Assembly (NCBI GenBank): GCA_034638255.1
Contig: JAWPGT010000002.1
Location: forward strand, 1,364,001 to 1,428,000
Length of the DNA stretch: 64,000 nt
Direction of reading: 5' to 3'
Source of the DNA: Coprinus comatus
Lineage: Eukaryota; Basidiomycota; Agaricomycetes; Agaricales; Agaricaceae
The notes below the pieces were generated by a model. The model had not been told where the DNA came from, did no database searches, and saw only the letters and a list, made by a program, of their open reading frames with translations. Positions 51,151-63,551 of this stretch are shown in pieces. Numbering within the stretch: the stretch's first letter is position 1; the number at the start of each line of letters is the position of its first letter. The position numbers were made by a program, and so were the translations under genes.

Positions 51151-53637
51151 ATGTACAACCTCAAGGCCTCTTCCAACACATCTCTCTCCGACGAGTATGA
51201 TGAGGATGAGGCTGCAAAGTCTACCCTCTTCGTTGGCCGGGACAACCAGCCCCTGACTGTTGCCCCCGCCCCCGCACACTGGGCTTCCAAGTCATCTACA
51301 ACGTCGTCCGATTTCTCTCCCATCTCTCTCGTTCCTCCAGAAATCCTCATAAACATATTCAAGCATGTCACTTCTACACGAGATCTCCTCAACTCCACTC
51401 GCGTTTCAAGAACCTGGTGCGACTGTGCCATTGAATTCCTCTGGCATAAGCCCAATTTCCCGAAATACGGCACCATGGTCAAGATGGGTCGTACACTTAC
51501 ATCCCGGGACCAAACATTCACCTATGCGCGCTTTATTCGTCGCTTAAATCTCATGGGCCTATCCGCAGACCTCAAAGACGAGGTCCTCTTCCAGTTCATG
51601 CACTGCGACCGCCTCGAACGATTGACCCTGGTTAACTGCAAGGGTGTATCAGGCGAACTCTTGAATCACGTATTAGCCCGCTATCACCACCTCATTGCAA
51701 TCGATCTCACTGGTTGTTCACAAGTAACTAACAATGCCCTCGTTGGACTTGCCCATACTGCTACGACTTTACAAGGCATCAATCTCGCAGGCTGTACAAG
51801 AGTCACCGACGATGGTATACTGGCGCTAGCTCGTCATTGCACACAATTACGTCGAGTAAAACTCAGCAACGTACATTCAATCACAGATACAGCTGTTATT
51901 GCCCTCGCAAAAGCATGTCCGTTGTTGTTAGAGATTGATCTTAATTTCTGCTCCCAGATCACCGATCTTGGCGTGCGGAGCCTTTGGCAATACTCTTCTT
52001 GTATGCGCGAAATTAGGCTATCGTACTGCACAGAAATAACAGATGGTGCATTCCCTTCACCACCAAGAATTGAGGCTAAAGCACTACCAGATATGAACCC
52101 CTTCCCAACTACCGTCGAACTCGGAAAACCCCTCCCTCCCCTGGTCCTCAGTTGTACCTTTGATCACATCCGCATGTTGGATTTGACGGCATGTTCAAAG
52201 ATAACGGACGATGCTATCGAGGGTATCATAACCCGTGCTCCAAAGATCCGAAACCTGGTGTTATCTAAATGCACTCTGCTGACTGACAAGGCAGTTGAGT
52301 CCATCAGCAAATTGAGCCGGTCTCTACATTACCTTCACCTTGGACATGCAAACAAGATAACTGACAAGTCTATTCGCATTCTTGCACGGTCCTGCACCCG
52401 ATTGCGATACATTGATTTTGCGAGTGCGTATTTTGTTTACTCGATTTTGCATCAATTTACTAAGGTGTCATCTTTCAGATTGTACTCATTTGACTGACAT
52501 GTCTGTCTTTGAGCTCTCCTCTCTACCCAAACTCCGTCGTATTGGACTTGTGCGTGTTAACAACCTGACAGATGAAGCTATCTACGCTCTCGCCGAACGC
52601 CATGCCACATTGGAACGCATTCATTTGTCGTACTGTGATCAAATTACGGTCATGGCAATTCACTTCTTGTTACAGAAGCTTCACAAGCTTACTCATCTTA
52701 GTTTGACCGGAATACCCGCTTTCCGTAACCCCGAGCTTCAGAAGTTTTGTCGTGAAGTACCGAAGGTAGGTCCCTGGCTCTTATATATAAGAAGGGAGAT
52801 TGATATTGTCCGTAGGAATTTAATTCCGCTCAACGAATGGCTTTCTGTGTTTACTCTGGCAAGGGCATCTCTCAGCTGCGCAATTTCCTAACGGAATTGT
52901 TCGACAATATGAATGAGACAAATGGAACGGATGATACAGAGTATGAGGAAGACGAGTATGAGCAAAATTTTAACGAAGACGGTACACCAGAACCCGAGGG
53001 TGAGGAAGTTGAAGGGGACGCTAACGCAGGTCAAGACTCTGCAGGTGGGCAGAACCGGGGTGTTCGCTCAGGTGCCCAACCACAGGCACATGAATTTGTG
53101 TTCAACCGCGACAGACCCCAACGCACGGCGACCATTCCTACTTCTACTATCAGCGCCGGTCGTAATGGATCCAACGTGCCGCCCTCCGTGAATATTTATG
53201 GTGCTACCACTCGCCTTAATGCGCAGATTCTTGATGGCACTGCTATTCCTGTCGCTGGACCTTCTCGTCGTGGTCGTCAAGCCGTTGCTGGTCAACAGAC
53301 CATTACAGATATTCTCCCAGTTGTTGAAACACCATCTGAATCGTCACTACATACCACTGCAGTAGCAAATGGCTCTTCACTGGGCTTTGAACATGTATCC
53401 GCGTCTCAATGGGACCCTGAACAGGACAGGATGGTTGTGGATATGCCTAACAACGGAATGGATGTAGACCAGTGGCCCAATTCCGAAGCTGGATCCTCGA
53501 CTGCGGAACACAACCAACAGGTGTCTGAGGAAGCCACCAATTGGAATGTAAGGAGAACTTTGAGGGATGTCTTCCACTTTGGGAGGGGCCCTCCCGATAA
53601 TCTTCCACATCCTGGAGGAAACCAACCTCGCCGTTAG
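51151..53637 (+). CDS. GRR1: F-box/LRR protein Grr1
   Basis: Three exons: 51151-52423, 52479-52765, 52816-53637; 2382 nt, 793 aa. Grr1 is the substrate receptor of an SCF ubiquitin ligase controlling nutrient sensing, G1 cyclins and polarity in fungi. The F-box is near residues 55-100 (SLVPPEILINIFKHV, TRVSRTWCDCAIEFLWHKP). It is followed by about 13 leucine-rich repeats of the amino-acid-Cys type, such as LTLVNCKGVSGELLNHV, IDLTGCSQVTNNAL, INLAGCTRVTDDGI and LNFCSQITDLGV. The C-terminal acidic region (TEYEEDEYEQNFNEDG) and a Pro/Ser-rich tail complete it. An upstream in-frame non-ATG extension exists; the ATG at 51151 is used here (MYNLKASSNTSLSDE). The second and third exon joins (FANCTHLTD and KEFNSAQRMAF) are conserved. 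Confidence 0.95.
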
Positions 53638-53854
53638 AGACATGGGCCATGTTATTGGCAAAGGACCTAGATTGATATCTGCTGCTCGTGTAATATTAGA
53701 ATCCCTATCGTCTCGCTCTTTTCTGTTCTTTTTTTTCTCTCTTTTTCTTGTTTGACACCTGGTTTGATTTGTCTTTCGAAAGATCTATTACTACCCTAAT
53801 ACATTGTGTTACGTCATCAGACCTGTCATAACATTCTTCTGCTTCTCTTTGACC

Positions 53855-55579
53855 ATGATCTCGCTTCCTCAAGTACAGGGCAGGTTCTCAGTTGGGGTAA
53901 CGACATTCGTTACACCCATCCGACCTGCTAGGCCTATTGGAAATGCCCGGCTCAAGAATCCTAGGGACTTGCGCAGTGGTTTGTCCGACTATGCTCTTCA
54001 CTTGGAAGAAGTTGCGTTCACCGCATACTATCCCGCGGACACTTCAACCAATCCTCCGAAAGGCGTGGAATGGTTGTTTAGGTATGCATCGAATGTCCAT
54101 CACACTGGACAACTTACTCAATCCGATATAGACCTTTAAAGGACTCCCTTCAAGGGTTGTCGGCATATCTAGGTGTCTCCACATGGCTATTATGGCCTGC
54201 TGTATATCTCTTTGGCTCTTTGCTGAAGGTGCGTGAAAATCAACAGTCTTAAAATAGGCTCTAACGTGTTCGCAGATACCTGCATACCAAAACGCACCTC
54301 TTTTACACCCAATGAAGGCTTCGCATGCTGAACCAGAGAAGCAACAATGGCCACTTGTCATATTCTCACATGGGCTTGGAGGTAGTCGAACGACATATAG
54401 CCAATACTGTTCTCGACTTGCTGCTTCGGGAAAGGTCGTTCTAGCTTTAGAACATAGAGATGGCACTGGTATGGCATGTTTACCTCGGGCTTGGGAAGAA
54501 GATGGCAAGATAACTCATAGGTCTATAATCTATCTTCGTGAGGCTGACGTTGTGTAAGTAAGTCTCATAACTCATTGTCTGTCAAACTGTCAGTATTAAT
54601 ATTACCTTATAGTTGGGGAGAAAATAAAGACGTATCGGATCGTCCTATGCCACTTAGAGCAGAACAACTCGCTTTCAGACATCATGAGATTTACATCATG
54701 TATAATGCATTCCGAAGATTTGTTCAGGGAGACACCAGCGTCGAGTTGGAAACCATGGACGGTAGTACATTCGACAAGGCAAGCTGGTCTGTCCCGTTGG
54801 ATGAAGACAGCATAATTAGACACCATAAAGATATCATTCTTACCGGCCATTCGTTTGGCGGTGCTACAATAGTAAGGATTTTTGTTACAATCATATGATA
54901 TTTCTGAAATAACGTGTCGTTTATTTTTAGCTCTCGCTTCTTGCTACTAAAGCAGTCGATAACCATGAGCAGATTCCTATATCTCATGTTGTTTTGCTCG
55001 ATCCCTGGCTAGAACCCTTGCCTACACCAGGGCCCGCACCATATTGCCATTCAAATAGTTCTGAGGGTATTGTTTCAGCAGAGGTTTCAAGCCTTGAAAA
55101 CTCCATCGCTGGAACAGCTGTAGAAGTTGATGATGAACCAAAGACCGAAACCTCTGGTATCCGTATGTTCGTCATCAACTCGGAAACTTTCACGCTCTGG
55201 AAAGATCATTATGCTCGATTACAAGAAATTGTGGAAGCTTGGGCTCCTCAAGGTCGTTCCATAACAACACTCGGTAAGTCGTCAGATCCCGATTTTTCAA
55301 ATTAAATATCACTAAATAATAAACACAAACATAGTGGGTAGTCAACATATATCATTTTCGGATTTTTCTGTTCTTCCTGGGTTACGCAAGAAACATGCAA
55401 TGCCGCTATTTGATAATATTTGCCGGCTTTCGCTTGCTTTCATTCATGATAGACTTGAAGAAACTTTAGATGAAGAGATACCAACTACGGATATGAAAAT
55501 AGAAATAATTGGGAAGAAGCCTGATGGGCGGCCGAAGAGGAAGCTAGTTGGTAATATAGGAGATGTTATAGTCAGTTAA
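53855..55579 (+). CDS. Platelet-activating-factor acetylhydrolase-like phospholipase (group VII PLA2)
   Basis: Six exons, start MISLPQVQGRFSVG at 53855, stop TAA at 55577; about 490 aa. The family hydrolyses short or oxidised acyl chains from phospholipids. The oxyanion region VIFSHGLGGSRTTYS and the nucleophile GHSFGGAT (GxSxG) are clear, as are the Asp context VVLLDPWLEP and the His context GSQHISFSDFS. An alpha/beta-hydrolase N-part with EEVAFTAYYPADT and a hydrophobic segment (STWLLWPAVYLFGSLLK) suggests membrane association. No classical signal peptide. It is followed by Naa10 after 129 bp on the same strand. Confidence 0.88.
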
Positions 55580-55708
55580 AGTAATGTAAGGATGTACTTA
55601 ATGTTGGGGATTCCGGAGTTGTTGCTTGTTTGCCACACAGTAAAATGATGGAACAAAATATAACGTCAACAAATCGTTACTTGATACTTGCTATTATCTT
55701 CGAGCAAA

Positions 55709-56484
55709 ATGAACGTCCGTCCTGTCCGAGTGAGTGTTAAGAACAGAATATCCATATCCCAAAAATCTCATAGTCGGATCAGGTGGATGATCTCATAGGA
55801 ATGCAAGCGTGCAACCTTCAAAATCTACCAGAAAACTACACGATGAGATATTGTCCGTATCCGCATCTCCCCTTCTCTCCCAGTCTCCTCAAGGACGTGA
55901 ATAGTATATTCAGTGAACCCATGATTTCAATATCCCAGATCTCTATCATGCCATGACTTGGCCCTCCCTTTCATACGTCGCAGAAGATCACAAAGGTCGC
56001 ATCGTTGGGTATATTCTTGCCAAAATGTAATAATCTCTCTCCCTCCCTTTCATCTAGTCATTTGTGTGTCCGCTCATATTTCTTCCTCCTCGACTAGGGA
56101 AGAGGATTTGAAGGATAGTGAAGAACCTCATGGTCATGTTACTTCGATATCTGTGTTACGACCATACCGCCGGTTAGGTCTTGCGAAGAAACTTATGGTT
56201 CAATCACGTATGTTCTATTGTCCCCCCTCACGGCTACATATAACCTTTTTTTCATATCAGAGGAAGCTATGGCTAGTGTATACCGCGCAGCGTACGTTTC
56301 CCTACATGTTCGCAAATCCAACAGAGCTGCTCTAGGCCTTTACCGAGATACACTGGGATTCACAGTTGATAATATTGAGAAGGGCTATTGTGAGTGATTC
56401 ACAATATACAATGACGCAAATACTCAATTTCGATTAGATGCTGATGGTGAAGACGCCTATGCTATGCAGCTTAACTTGAAGTAG
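55709..56484 (+). CDS. ARD1: N-terminal acetyltransferase A catalytic subunit Naa10 (Ard1)
   Basis: Five exons, the first only 21 nt (55709-55729, MNVRPVR), then [20 protein letters not shown]; about 155 aa. Naa10 acetylates nascent N-termini after Met removal, on the ribosome with Naa15. Motifs: [55 protein letters not shown] (the acetyl-CoA Q/RxxGxA loop) and the C-terminal [20 protein letters not shown] with [20 protein letters not shown]. All catalytic-fold parts are present. Other exon joins (RY|YLYH, AKM|EED, QS|QEAM) are phase consistent. It lacks the longer tail of animal NAA10. Confidence 0.95.
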
Positions 56485-56570
56485 CTGGGAAGTACTCGAA
56501 ACAAAAACTATGTCGCTCGTACTCTAGAGCATGCGAATGATCATATATATATTATCTTGCCCCGACCAGC

Positions 56571-57937
56571 CTATACACCTCCACCTACTCGAGATGCATT
56601 AACAGCTCCTCGAATCAGCTTCGCAGCCTCAAGACCAAGAGTGTAGTATCCATCGTTCGTCTTCGCATTGAACATGCCTGTATGCCCTTGAATCTCATCT
56701 GGCGCCAATTTATTCTTCGCCGCCGAGAAGTGTTTCCATTCGCGTGACGTCCGTTTAGGCTGTACAATAAAAGATCTGTGTGTGAGATGTACCGGAGGTG
56801 TTTCAGGAATATAGAGGTAAAAGCTGCAAGAAATGTGAAAAGGGATATAATCCTTAGAATTTTCGACAACGCACTTGTGAAATAGCACACCGTGCTGCTC
56901 TTGAGCATCCACCATATTATTAATACGCTGTTTCATTGCAGCCTCGTCCCAAAGATTCCCAACATACTTCATGTGGTCAGTAGCCCACGAATAACCTTGG
57001 TTGATTTCATTACGTTTGTAGTACACTCCACCAGCAGCAGCGCCCGCTAATATGGCACCTCCAACAGCATACGCAGCTGGCGCCCATTTACTCCATCCAG
57101 ATGTTGAATTCGAAGTAGAAGTATTGGATGCTCGAGCTTGGTCTGCAGTCTTTTTAGCACCCAGAGCTGCGAATGAACCTAAAAGAGTAGAGCCAACTGT
57201 TGTAGCTGCATTCGCATACTCAGCTACTTTTGCCGCACTATTCTTCACTACGCCAGGATTAATTCCTAAGAACTACAGTATAACCAAAACTCTGTTAGAA
57301 GAAAACTCGGAAATAATTCTTACAAATATTTACCGGTGTGTCGAATGTGATACATGCAATAATTTTCGGCCATAGAGGACATGTTGTATCTGGTCTAGTC
57401 TTGATGAATTCGAGTAAGGAATCTGCGGCTAGAAATCCTCCCATACTAAATAGGATTGAATATATGATTTATTTGAATATTATGAAAGTACTTACCTATG
57501 TCCACAAAGTACAATCTTTGCACTTCCAGCACCTGAATGCTTGTTTTCACATTCAACAACCAAAGTTGTAAGCCAATCTGCGAAACGTATGACAGCAGCA
57601 TTCTATAGATAACGAACAACAAGTTAACCTTCTGAAGCACACTGGGAAGACAGCACCTTGCTTACCAAATCTCCTTTGGTCTATGTACAAGAGTTCCAGC
57701 TCAATTTATCATAGAATGACCAATTGGCAATGTGCTCACCTCGTAGGCAGGGAATACAATACTCTCCACAGTTGCATTCTCCAATGATTCCGTAAGGATA
57801 TGTTGTAATCGTTGTGGGAACACACCGAAAGTTTCATCTGTGCCTTTAAACCCATGTATGAATATGAGTAGTACGGGTTCTTGCACGGATTTGTTAACTG
57901 CAAGTTGATCGCTTGGTTGTAGTTGTTGTACCGACAT
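56571..57937 (-). CDS. Alpha/beta hydrolase, DUF676-like serine esterase
   Basis: Minus strand, about seven exons; start MSVQQLQPSDQLAVN at 57937, stop at 56571; about 375 aa. The core has LLIFIHGFKGTDETFGVFPQ (oxyanion), FPAYETKGDL, the nucleophile VLCGHSMGG and the following ITFDTPFLGINPGV. The C-half carries an Ala/Gly-rich possible membrane segment (APAAYAVGGAILAGAAAGGV), unusual for soluble esterases. The final His is probably in the HTGMFNAKTNDGYY region, which I infer from order only. Related fungal proteins are annotated as lipases of unknown substrate. The TKGDL segment is encoded by a 15 nt exon at 57666-57680; it is in frame, so skipping would remove five residues without a shift. 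Confidence 0.85.
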
Positions 57938-58157
57938 GATGGACCTTGAAGATCATGCGGTCGTGAGGTTAAGATTGGCATCAATGCGCAGTGTACACGG
58001 CTCGTAAAGACTCCTCTGCATTTCAATTCTAATGTAGTATACATGCTAGTGCTAGTTTGTACATTTCAAAACAAAACAACCTTCGCTGGACTAGAAAGAG
58101 AAAAAAGGTATAGAAAATGGGTACCCAAGAATCAATTTGTCGACGACCTTCAAAATA

Positions 58158-61100
58158 CTACTCCAAGTCGCTAGAACTAGAATATTCTTCAACAGAGGTC
58201 CGGTTCCGGTTGGCTTTCCACTGTGGGTCAAGTCGCTCAAGTGTGTCCAGAATGACATCAAGTGCTATTAATCCAAAGCTGTGGAATCCTTCTTCGTTGG
58301 GTTGCTTTAGAATTGGCCTCTGACAACTAAATTCCCAAGTTCTCCAAGCTCGCTCCAAACCCTGGATTAATTCTTCAATAGTATAGTCTTCTTTCTGCTG
58401 TAAGATCTCGTTCTTCACTTCCTTTACTGCATTCGTTGTATGCAATCGCATTCGATATATACGGTCACTCCTCGACCGTTTCTGAGAGCATTTTGCTAGA
58501 ATGGTACCAGCTACTACTTCCGCCTCGAGAAGTTTGACACCAGGTGTGTTGGAGAGAGTGTGAGTGGACTGAATGTAGCTCAATTCGTCAACATAACGCT
58601 GGTAGCATGCGTCGATCTCCGGTGCAATTGGTTCGCCACTGGAATTGACTCGGTCTTCAATCCAACGTTCCACTGGTTCCCACAAGACTTGAGAAATGGG
58701 ATCACAGAGAGGTTGACTAACTACACTGCTTGGCTGAGCCGAGCTCGGTTCTTTAAGTGTGATTGCTCTATAGAGGAAACCGAGCGCTCGTGAAGATTCA
58801 TAGTAATCTGTTTTCCGAGGGGATACAACCTCAGCAGCATGCCAATCGGGCTTGCAACGAATGAGGGTGTTTGGAAGTTTTTCATTGTCGAGGACAACAG
58901 GTTTACCGCTCTTAGGGTAATCAACAGCCTGGAGTCCGGTCTGTGAGCAAATCTTGAAGAATCCTACTTCAAGAGAGGTTTACCTGTGAACAGAGCTCCG
59001 CCAACCACTTGCAGTTATCGTCGTGCATTCCTTCCTGTATCACGATTATGAGCACACGCTTGTAAGAAAATAATACCTCATTACCAATGATTGATCTAAA
59101 TGTTGGTGAGTAAATGGTATATAATTTTACACGACAAAGGAACGCACCTGCTATCATGAGCAACCGATCGGACAATAAACCCTAGGAAACGTGAGACGAA
59201 TACTCGTTATAACATTGTTCATGAAGCATACAAGGAGATCGGAATTGATGTACTCGACCACAAAATCGCATATATCATCAACAGTACTTTCTCTGTCCAG
59301 AGTTTTGGGCTCCATTGCAGGATATACCCCTGCTTCTTCATAACTCTTTGGCATAAGAGGCTCATACTGAAGAATCTGGAAAAGATCTCTGATTGACCCT
59401 CAGTGAGCAAGTGTTTCATTAGTAAGGGTACCCTCATGCGTACCCGTCAACATCACCACCTCCAAGACAGGACGCCAATGACCGATCACCTGTAGGTAGA
59501 GGTTAATGAGAGAGAGATTGTACACGTATTTGCACGTACCTTGAGAGGCCATAACAAGGACATTTTTCATGTGACTGAATAGGCATAGTTGTCCTTCCGG
59601 AGGCTTCCCTATTGCACGTACGCGTTGCACTAGATCCTTTTGTCAAAAAATGATGATAATATTGATGTCAAAAATAACATACGATCTCCAACGTGAGCTA
59701 CGGGACTACGAGTCACTGTACAGTGGCCTTGAAGCCATTTCGGTTCCTGATCCCATCCCGTTTGGATACAGGCTATCTGATGTTCATACGAAAAAGGCAA
59801 CTATTCAACACCGATACTCACCATAAACACAGCCCTCTGGCAAGCAGAACACGTCGTCGAACCCTTTTCAACGTATGCTGGGCCTTCATCTGCTACACCA
59901 ACAAGTAGATAGCTATCTGGAACCAGCAGTCTGGCGCTGTGTTTCATGTCACGGAGAGTATTCACCATTGCCACTTGGCGAACTTGCTGTAAGAATGGGG
60001 TATCGATATTTGGTTTAGTTGGATCCTTAATGTCCACGCCTAGGTCCTGGAGTGATTTTATGATATAGGCAAGTCTGAAAGGTCTACCAAGCCCGTGCTT
60101 GAAGAGAGCGGATCTAAAGCGATCGATATTATCATCAATCGTGCGCGCTTCCGCTACTTCTGTTTCCTGTAGTTCTAAGAATGCTTCCTTACTGACCCCA
60201 AGATCTTCAAGAAGCATCACAAGGGGCCTATATAATGTTAACCAGTCTGTATATGTGAAGTGTTGTGTAGAGATATTTTACCTGTTTAGATAGCACACAT
60301 TCGGATGTTGGAACGCTTGGGCAATCTCAATAGGTGCAACTTCGTCATTCGCCGTACCGAACTTGCGCATTGATTTCCGGAGTCTCATACGAATTCCGTT
60401 CCCATGTTTATCAAGGTAATCGTCGACGGCAACAACACCTTTATAACCTAAGAAACGGATCTGGTACTGAAAAACAGGAATTAGCCTCATTTCAATTGAC
60501 ATCATAACAAGTCACTTACTGCTGAGGGCTTGATGGTTTTTTGTCCGTTATCACGCCGTTTCAAGCACAATTGTTTCCATATCTCGTCTCCCAAGGATGT
60601 CGAAATGGATCCCAGACCATCAGTGAAGACATACTGGGGATTATCCTTTGGAATTAAATCTTCGACTTCTTCCCATTGATTTCGTGTTATGGAGATGGAT
60701 GCCTCAGTCGCAGTGAAGGCTTGCGCCAGACGAGCAGCATACTTGGAGGGCATCTTGAGTAGGTCTGTCCCCTGGAAGCTTCCAATAGAGTCACGAATCT
60801 TCTGAGCATTGACCCAGCCTATTTTTGGATCAGTGTGTTGGAACGGAGACATATACCAAACAGCATGTTCGCGCAAAGCAGAGCTAGAATATGCAAGAAA
60901 TTCAAATCTTCTACCAGCAACCTCAAAACCTTCTTTCAAAAGGGTTCCTACACGTTCCCGAACAAATGAAGCACCGTCAACCTCTCTATCCCAACGGTAT
61001 TGCAATTTGTCCTCGTCACGAAAATCGACACGGATGAAATAATCCTCGTATCCGGAGAATTGACGCACGATTCGATTCGATTGTGTGGGGTAAGGTCCCT

Positions 61101-62527
61101 CCATGAGTATTCGAGTAGGCGTGAATGTGACGTGTCGGCAGTTGAAAGTGGCCGAATTGGTTTTGGGTGGAACATATTTTTTTATGACCCGCTCAAAGCA
61201 TGCGCGAGGGCTGTCCCTAGGAAACTTGTCTTTGTGTTTCAAGGAATCGCCGTACCGACGTAAAATATCGCTAGCGTATGCACATTCATCTCCCGGGCGC
61301 TGGTCACAAAGTTGTTGTATACGAGGGAATAGTGAAATAATTTCTTCTGGATGAAGGCGACCATTGTGGAGGAGTGCCGTCAGTTGAAAAGCCACAGGCC
61401 AAGGAAATCTCTTCAGATCCTGCTGGAACCGATATAGAACTTTCCTCGCAAAAAAGCCTCTTCCAGAGGCCTCAATCTGTGGAGCGCCAGGACGATCGGA
61501 TCGGTTGATGATACTCTCGGAGATACCAGCAGCTTTGCACATTTCAACAAACCTACCAATGATATCATCTGTTCCATAACTGTAGAACAGAAGGCGAAGA
61601 TGTGGGCTATATGCAGCGACAGCTTGGTGCGATTCATCTAGTCCACCTATGCGTTGTTTGTACCTCTGTTCATCCCGTGCACGATCTCCAGTTTGCGCTC
61701 GATGATACTGAAAAGATTCGAGTACTGGGGGAATCAGAGTATCGAAGCAAACATCTGTAATCAATTAACAACGCCGGGACTTGTACTAGTAGTGGTGGAA
61801 AACTTACAAGGTTTGCCATCATGACCAACACCTAGTTTTTGTATGGAGCTGAAACTGATTGCAATACTATGACCAATCTGTCCAACGACAGGGTTGGTGA
61901 TCTAGAAACCTGAAATGAGTGTTCGTCAATATTTTTGACATAACGACCAACCGTAATCCGTAAGAGCTTGTGATCATACTCAAACTTGAGCCATCCTGCA
62001 TGATCGTGTAGGAGATTCTGTGTGTATTCAACCGAGAACGAGCGAGGAACAAGACGGTCCTTTGCATTTGCTGGGTACCGGTCACGATAGAATATTCCAA
62101 ACTGTACGGTGTCGATGCGAAAGTGGTCCGAGAGCTCAGCCAATTTCCTTTGATGGGCCTCTTCATTGTCTGGTTCAGAGAATGGTGTCTTTGCAAGAGT
62201 TGCTACGAGTCGTTTAGGAGGATCCTTGTCGGACTTCTTGAAGAGTTTAATCTTCTTCATTTGATTAGTTGCGGGGTTCATGATGCGTATAGGTTCTTCA
62301 AAAGCCCATCGAATGAGCCTATGACCAAGGTCATATGCAGGTAACGTCAAAGTGCCACTACCACCATTTCGGGCTTCGCTAACGTTGCTTTTTTCGAGCT
62401 CTACGTGGAAATTGTGTTTGCGAGTACCTTGAGGACAGAACGCTGGGGAATGCAAAACCTCGGCGATTGCACGGACAACATCCCAATAGCTAGCTTCACA
62501 TGGAATGTATTTGAGACCGATTTCCAT
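58158..62527 (-). CDS. Cellular RNA-dependent RNA polymerase (QDE-1/RdRP family)
   Basis: Minus strand, more than ten exons; start MEIGLKYIPCEASYWD at 62527, stop at 58158; roughly 1,200 aa. The enzyme makes dsRNA from aberrant transcripts for Dicer-dependent silencing (quelling). Recognised blocks are ATFNCRHVTFTPTRILMEGP, FTDGLGSISTSLGDEIWK, LLVPDSYLLVGVADEG, CTVTRSPVAHVGDLVQRVRA, and SLASCLGGGDVDG followed by D. The last join forms the catalytic DxDGD, DVDGD, split by a 55 nt intron at 59389-59443 with the final Asp in the next exon. The three Asp are all present, so activity is expected. Downstream, DQSLEGMHDDNCKWLAELC and AVDYPKSGKPVV are typical. It is a fungal gene and not viral. Confidence 0.95.
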
Positions 62528-62697
62528 AACAGCGACGATAGGGGATCTGATGTAGGTGCGATATCGATAGCTGGGAAGAAGCTACTGGGAAGCCGCAGTT
62601 GGTGGTGTCTATTTAATCTCTTTCAGTGTGGGTGGGGTCACGGGACGCTGCACATGGAAGGATTAGAATATAGAGAGGGCCATACATTGTTCTAGAA

Positions 62698-63551
62698 ATG
62701 TCATCAAATCTCCTATTTTCTACCTTCGAGGTTACCCGCCAAGCATTCTATAGAACATCTTTATCGTACGCGATTGTTAATCTCAAGCCGATAGTCCCCG
62801 GACGTATGTGCTCTGTCTATAAACCATTCACCATTTTATGAGTAACTTTGGTATTAGATGTCCTCGTTATCCCTCGACGACCTGTGTCTCGGTTAACGGA
62901 CTTGAATGGTAGCTAATAAAACATTATCCAAGAATAACTTGCTAATATTATTATGTAGCTGCTGAATTAACCTCACTCATGCTAGGCATCCAGCGCGTCG
63001 GAAAAGTTATTGAACGTGTTTATGGTGCGAACGGCCTCACAATAGCATGTCAGGTATGGGGCGTCCCAATTGGGTGGACACAAATATGTTAACACTGGCC
63101 CCCTTTCTAGGATGGAAAAGCCGCTGGTCAAACTGTAGGGCATGTCCATTTCCACTTGCTCCCTAGAAAAGCTGTCGGTGATCAGTTTTCTGAAGATAAC
63201 GACGCGATATATCCGGCTCTTGAGAAAGCATCTGGAGAACTTGAGTCTGATTTTGAGAAAGCACAACCAAAGTCTCAGAAGGTCCATGAGCATTTGCAGG
63301 TTGATGCTGATGAGTCGCGGAAACCTCGGACGCTGGAAGAGATGGAGCAGGAGGCTAGGTGGCTTCAAAGTTTCTTTGGAAAAGGAGGAGACAGATGGAT
63401 TAGTGTAGATTATATTCACATGTTTACAACGGCAAACAAGCCATCATTCATGCGATCACAGACTGCCCCTAGCTTACAACCACCACACACAGGTGCAACT
63501 AATGCACCTCTACCTTGCCCAAAGTCCACGTTCTCTCTACCTAATCACTGA
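62698..63551 (+). CDS. FHIT-like HIT-family diadenosine polyphosphate hydrolase
   Basis: Four exons: 62698-62803, 62858-62908, 62959-63053, 63111-63551; 693 nt, 230 aa. HIT hydrolases of the Fhit branch cleave ApppA-type dinucleotides. The substrate strand is FYRTSLSYAIVNLKPIVPG, then HVLVIPRRPVSRLTDL. The histidine triad is GHVHFHLLPRK (HxHxHxx). Fungal Fhit-type tails are longer than the 147 aa human protein. The last 40 codons (from about 63390) look non-conserved, and the ORF ends at 63551, overlapping the Sac-domain gene start on the same strand; an unseen last intron or earlier stop is possible. It is divergent from the RdRP gene by 170 bp. Confidence 0.88.

Noticed and set aside
58158..62527. 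Endogenous viral polymerase
   Set aside because: The motif order and intron-rich structure are those of cellular QDE-1-type RdRP, not of a viral polymerase.
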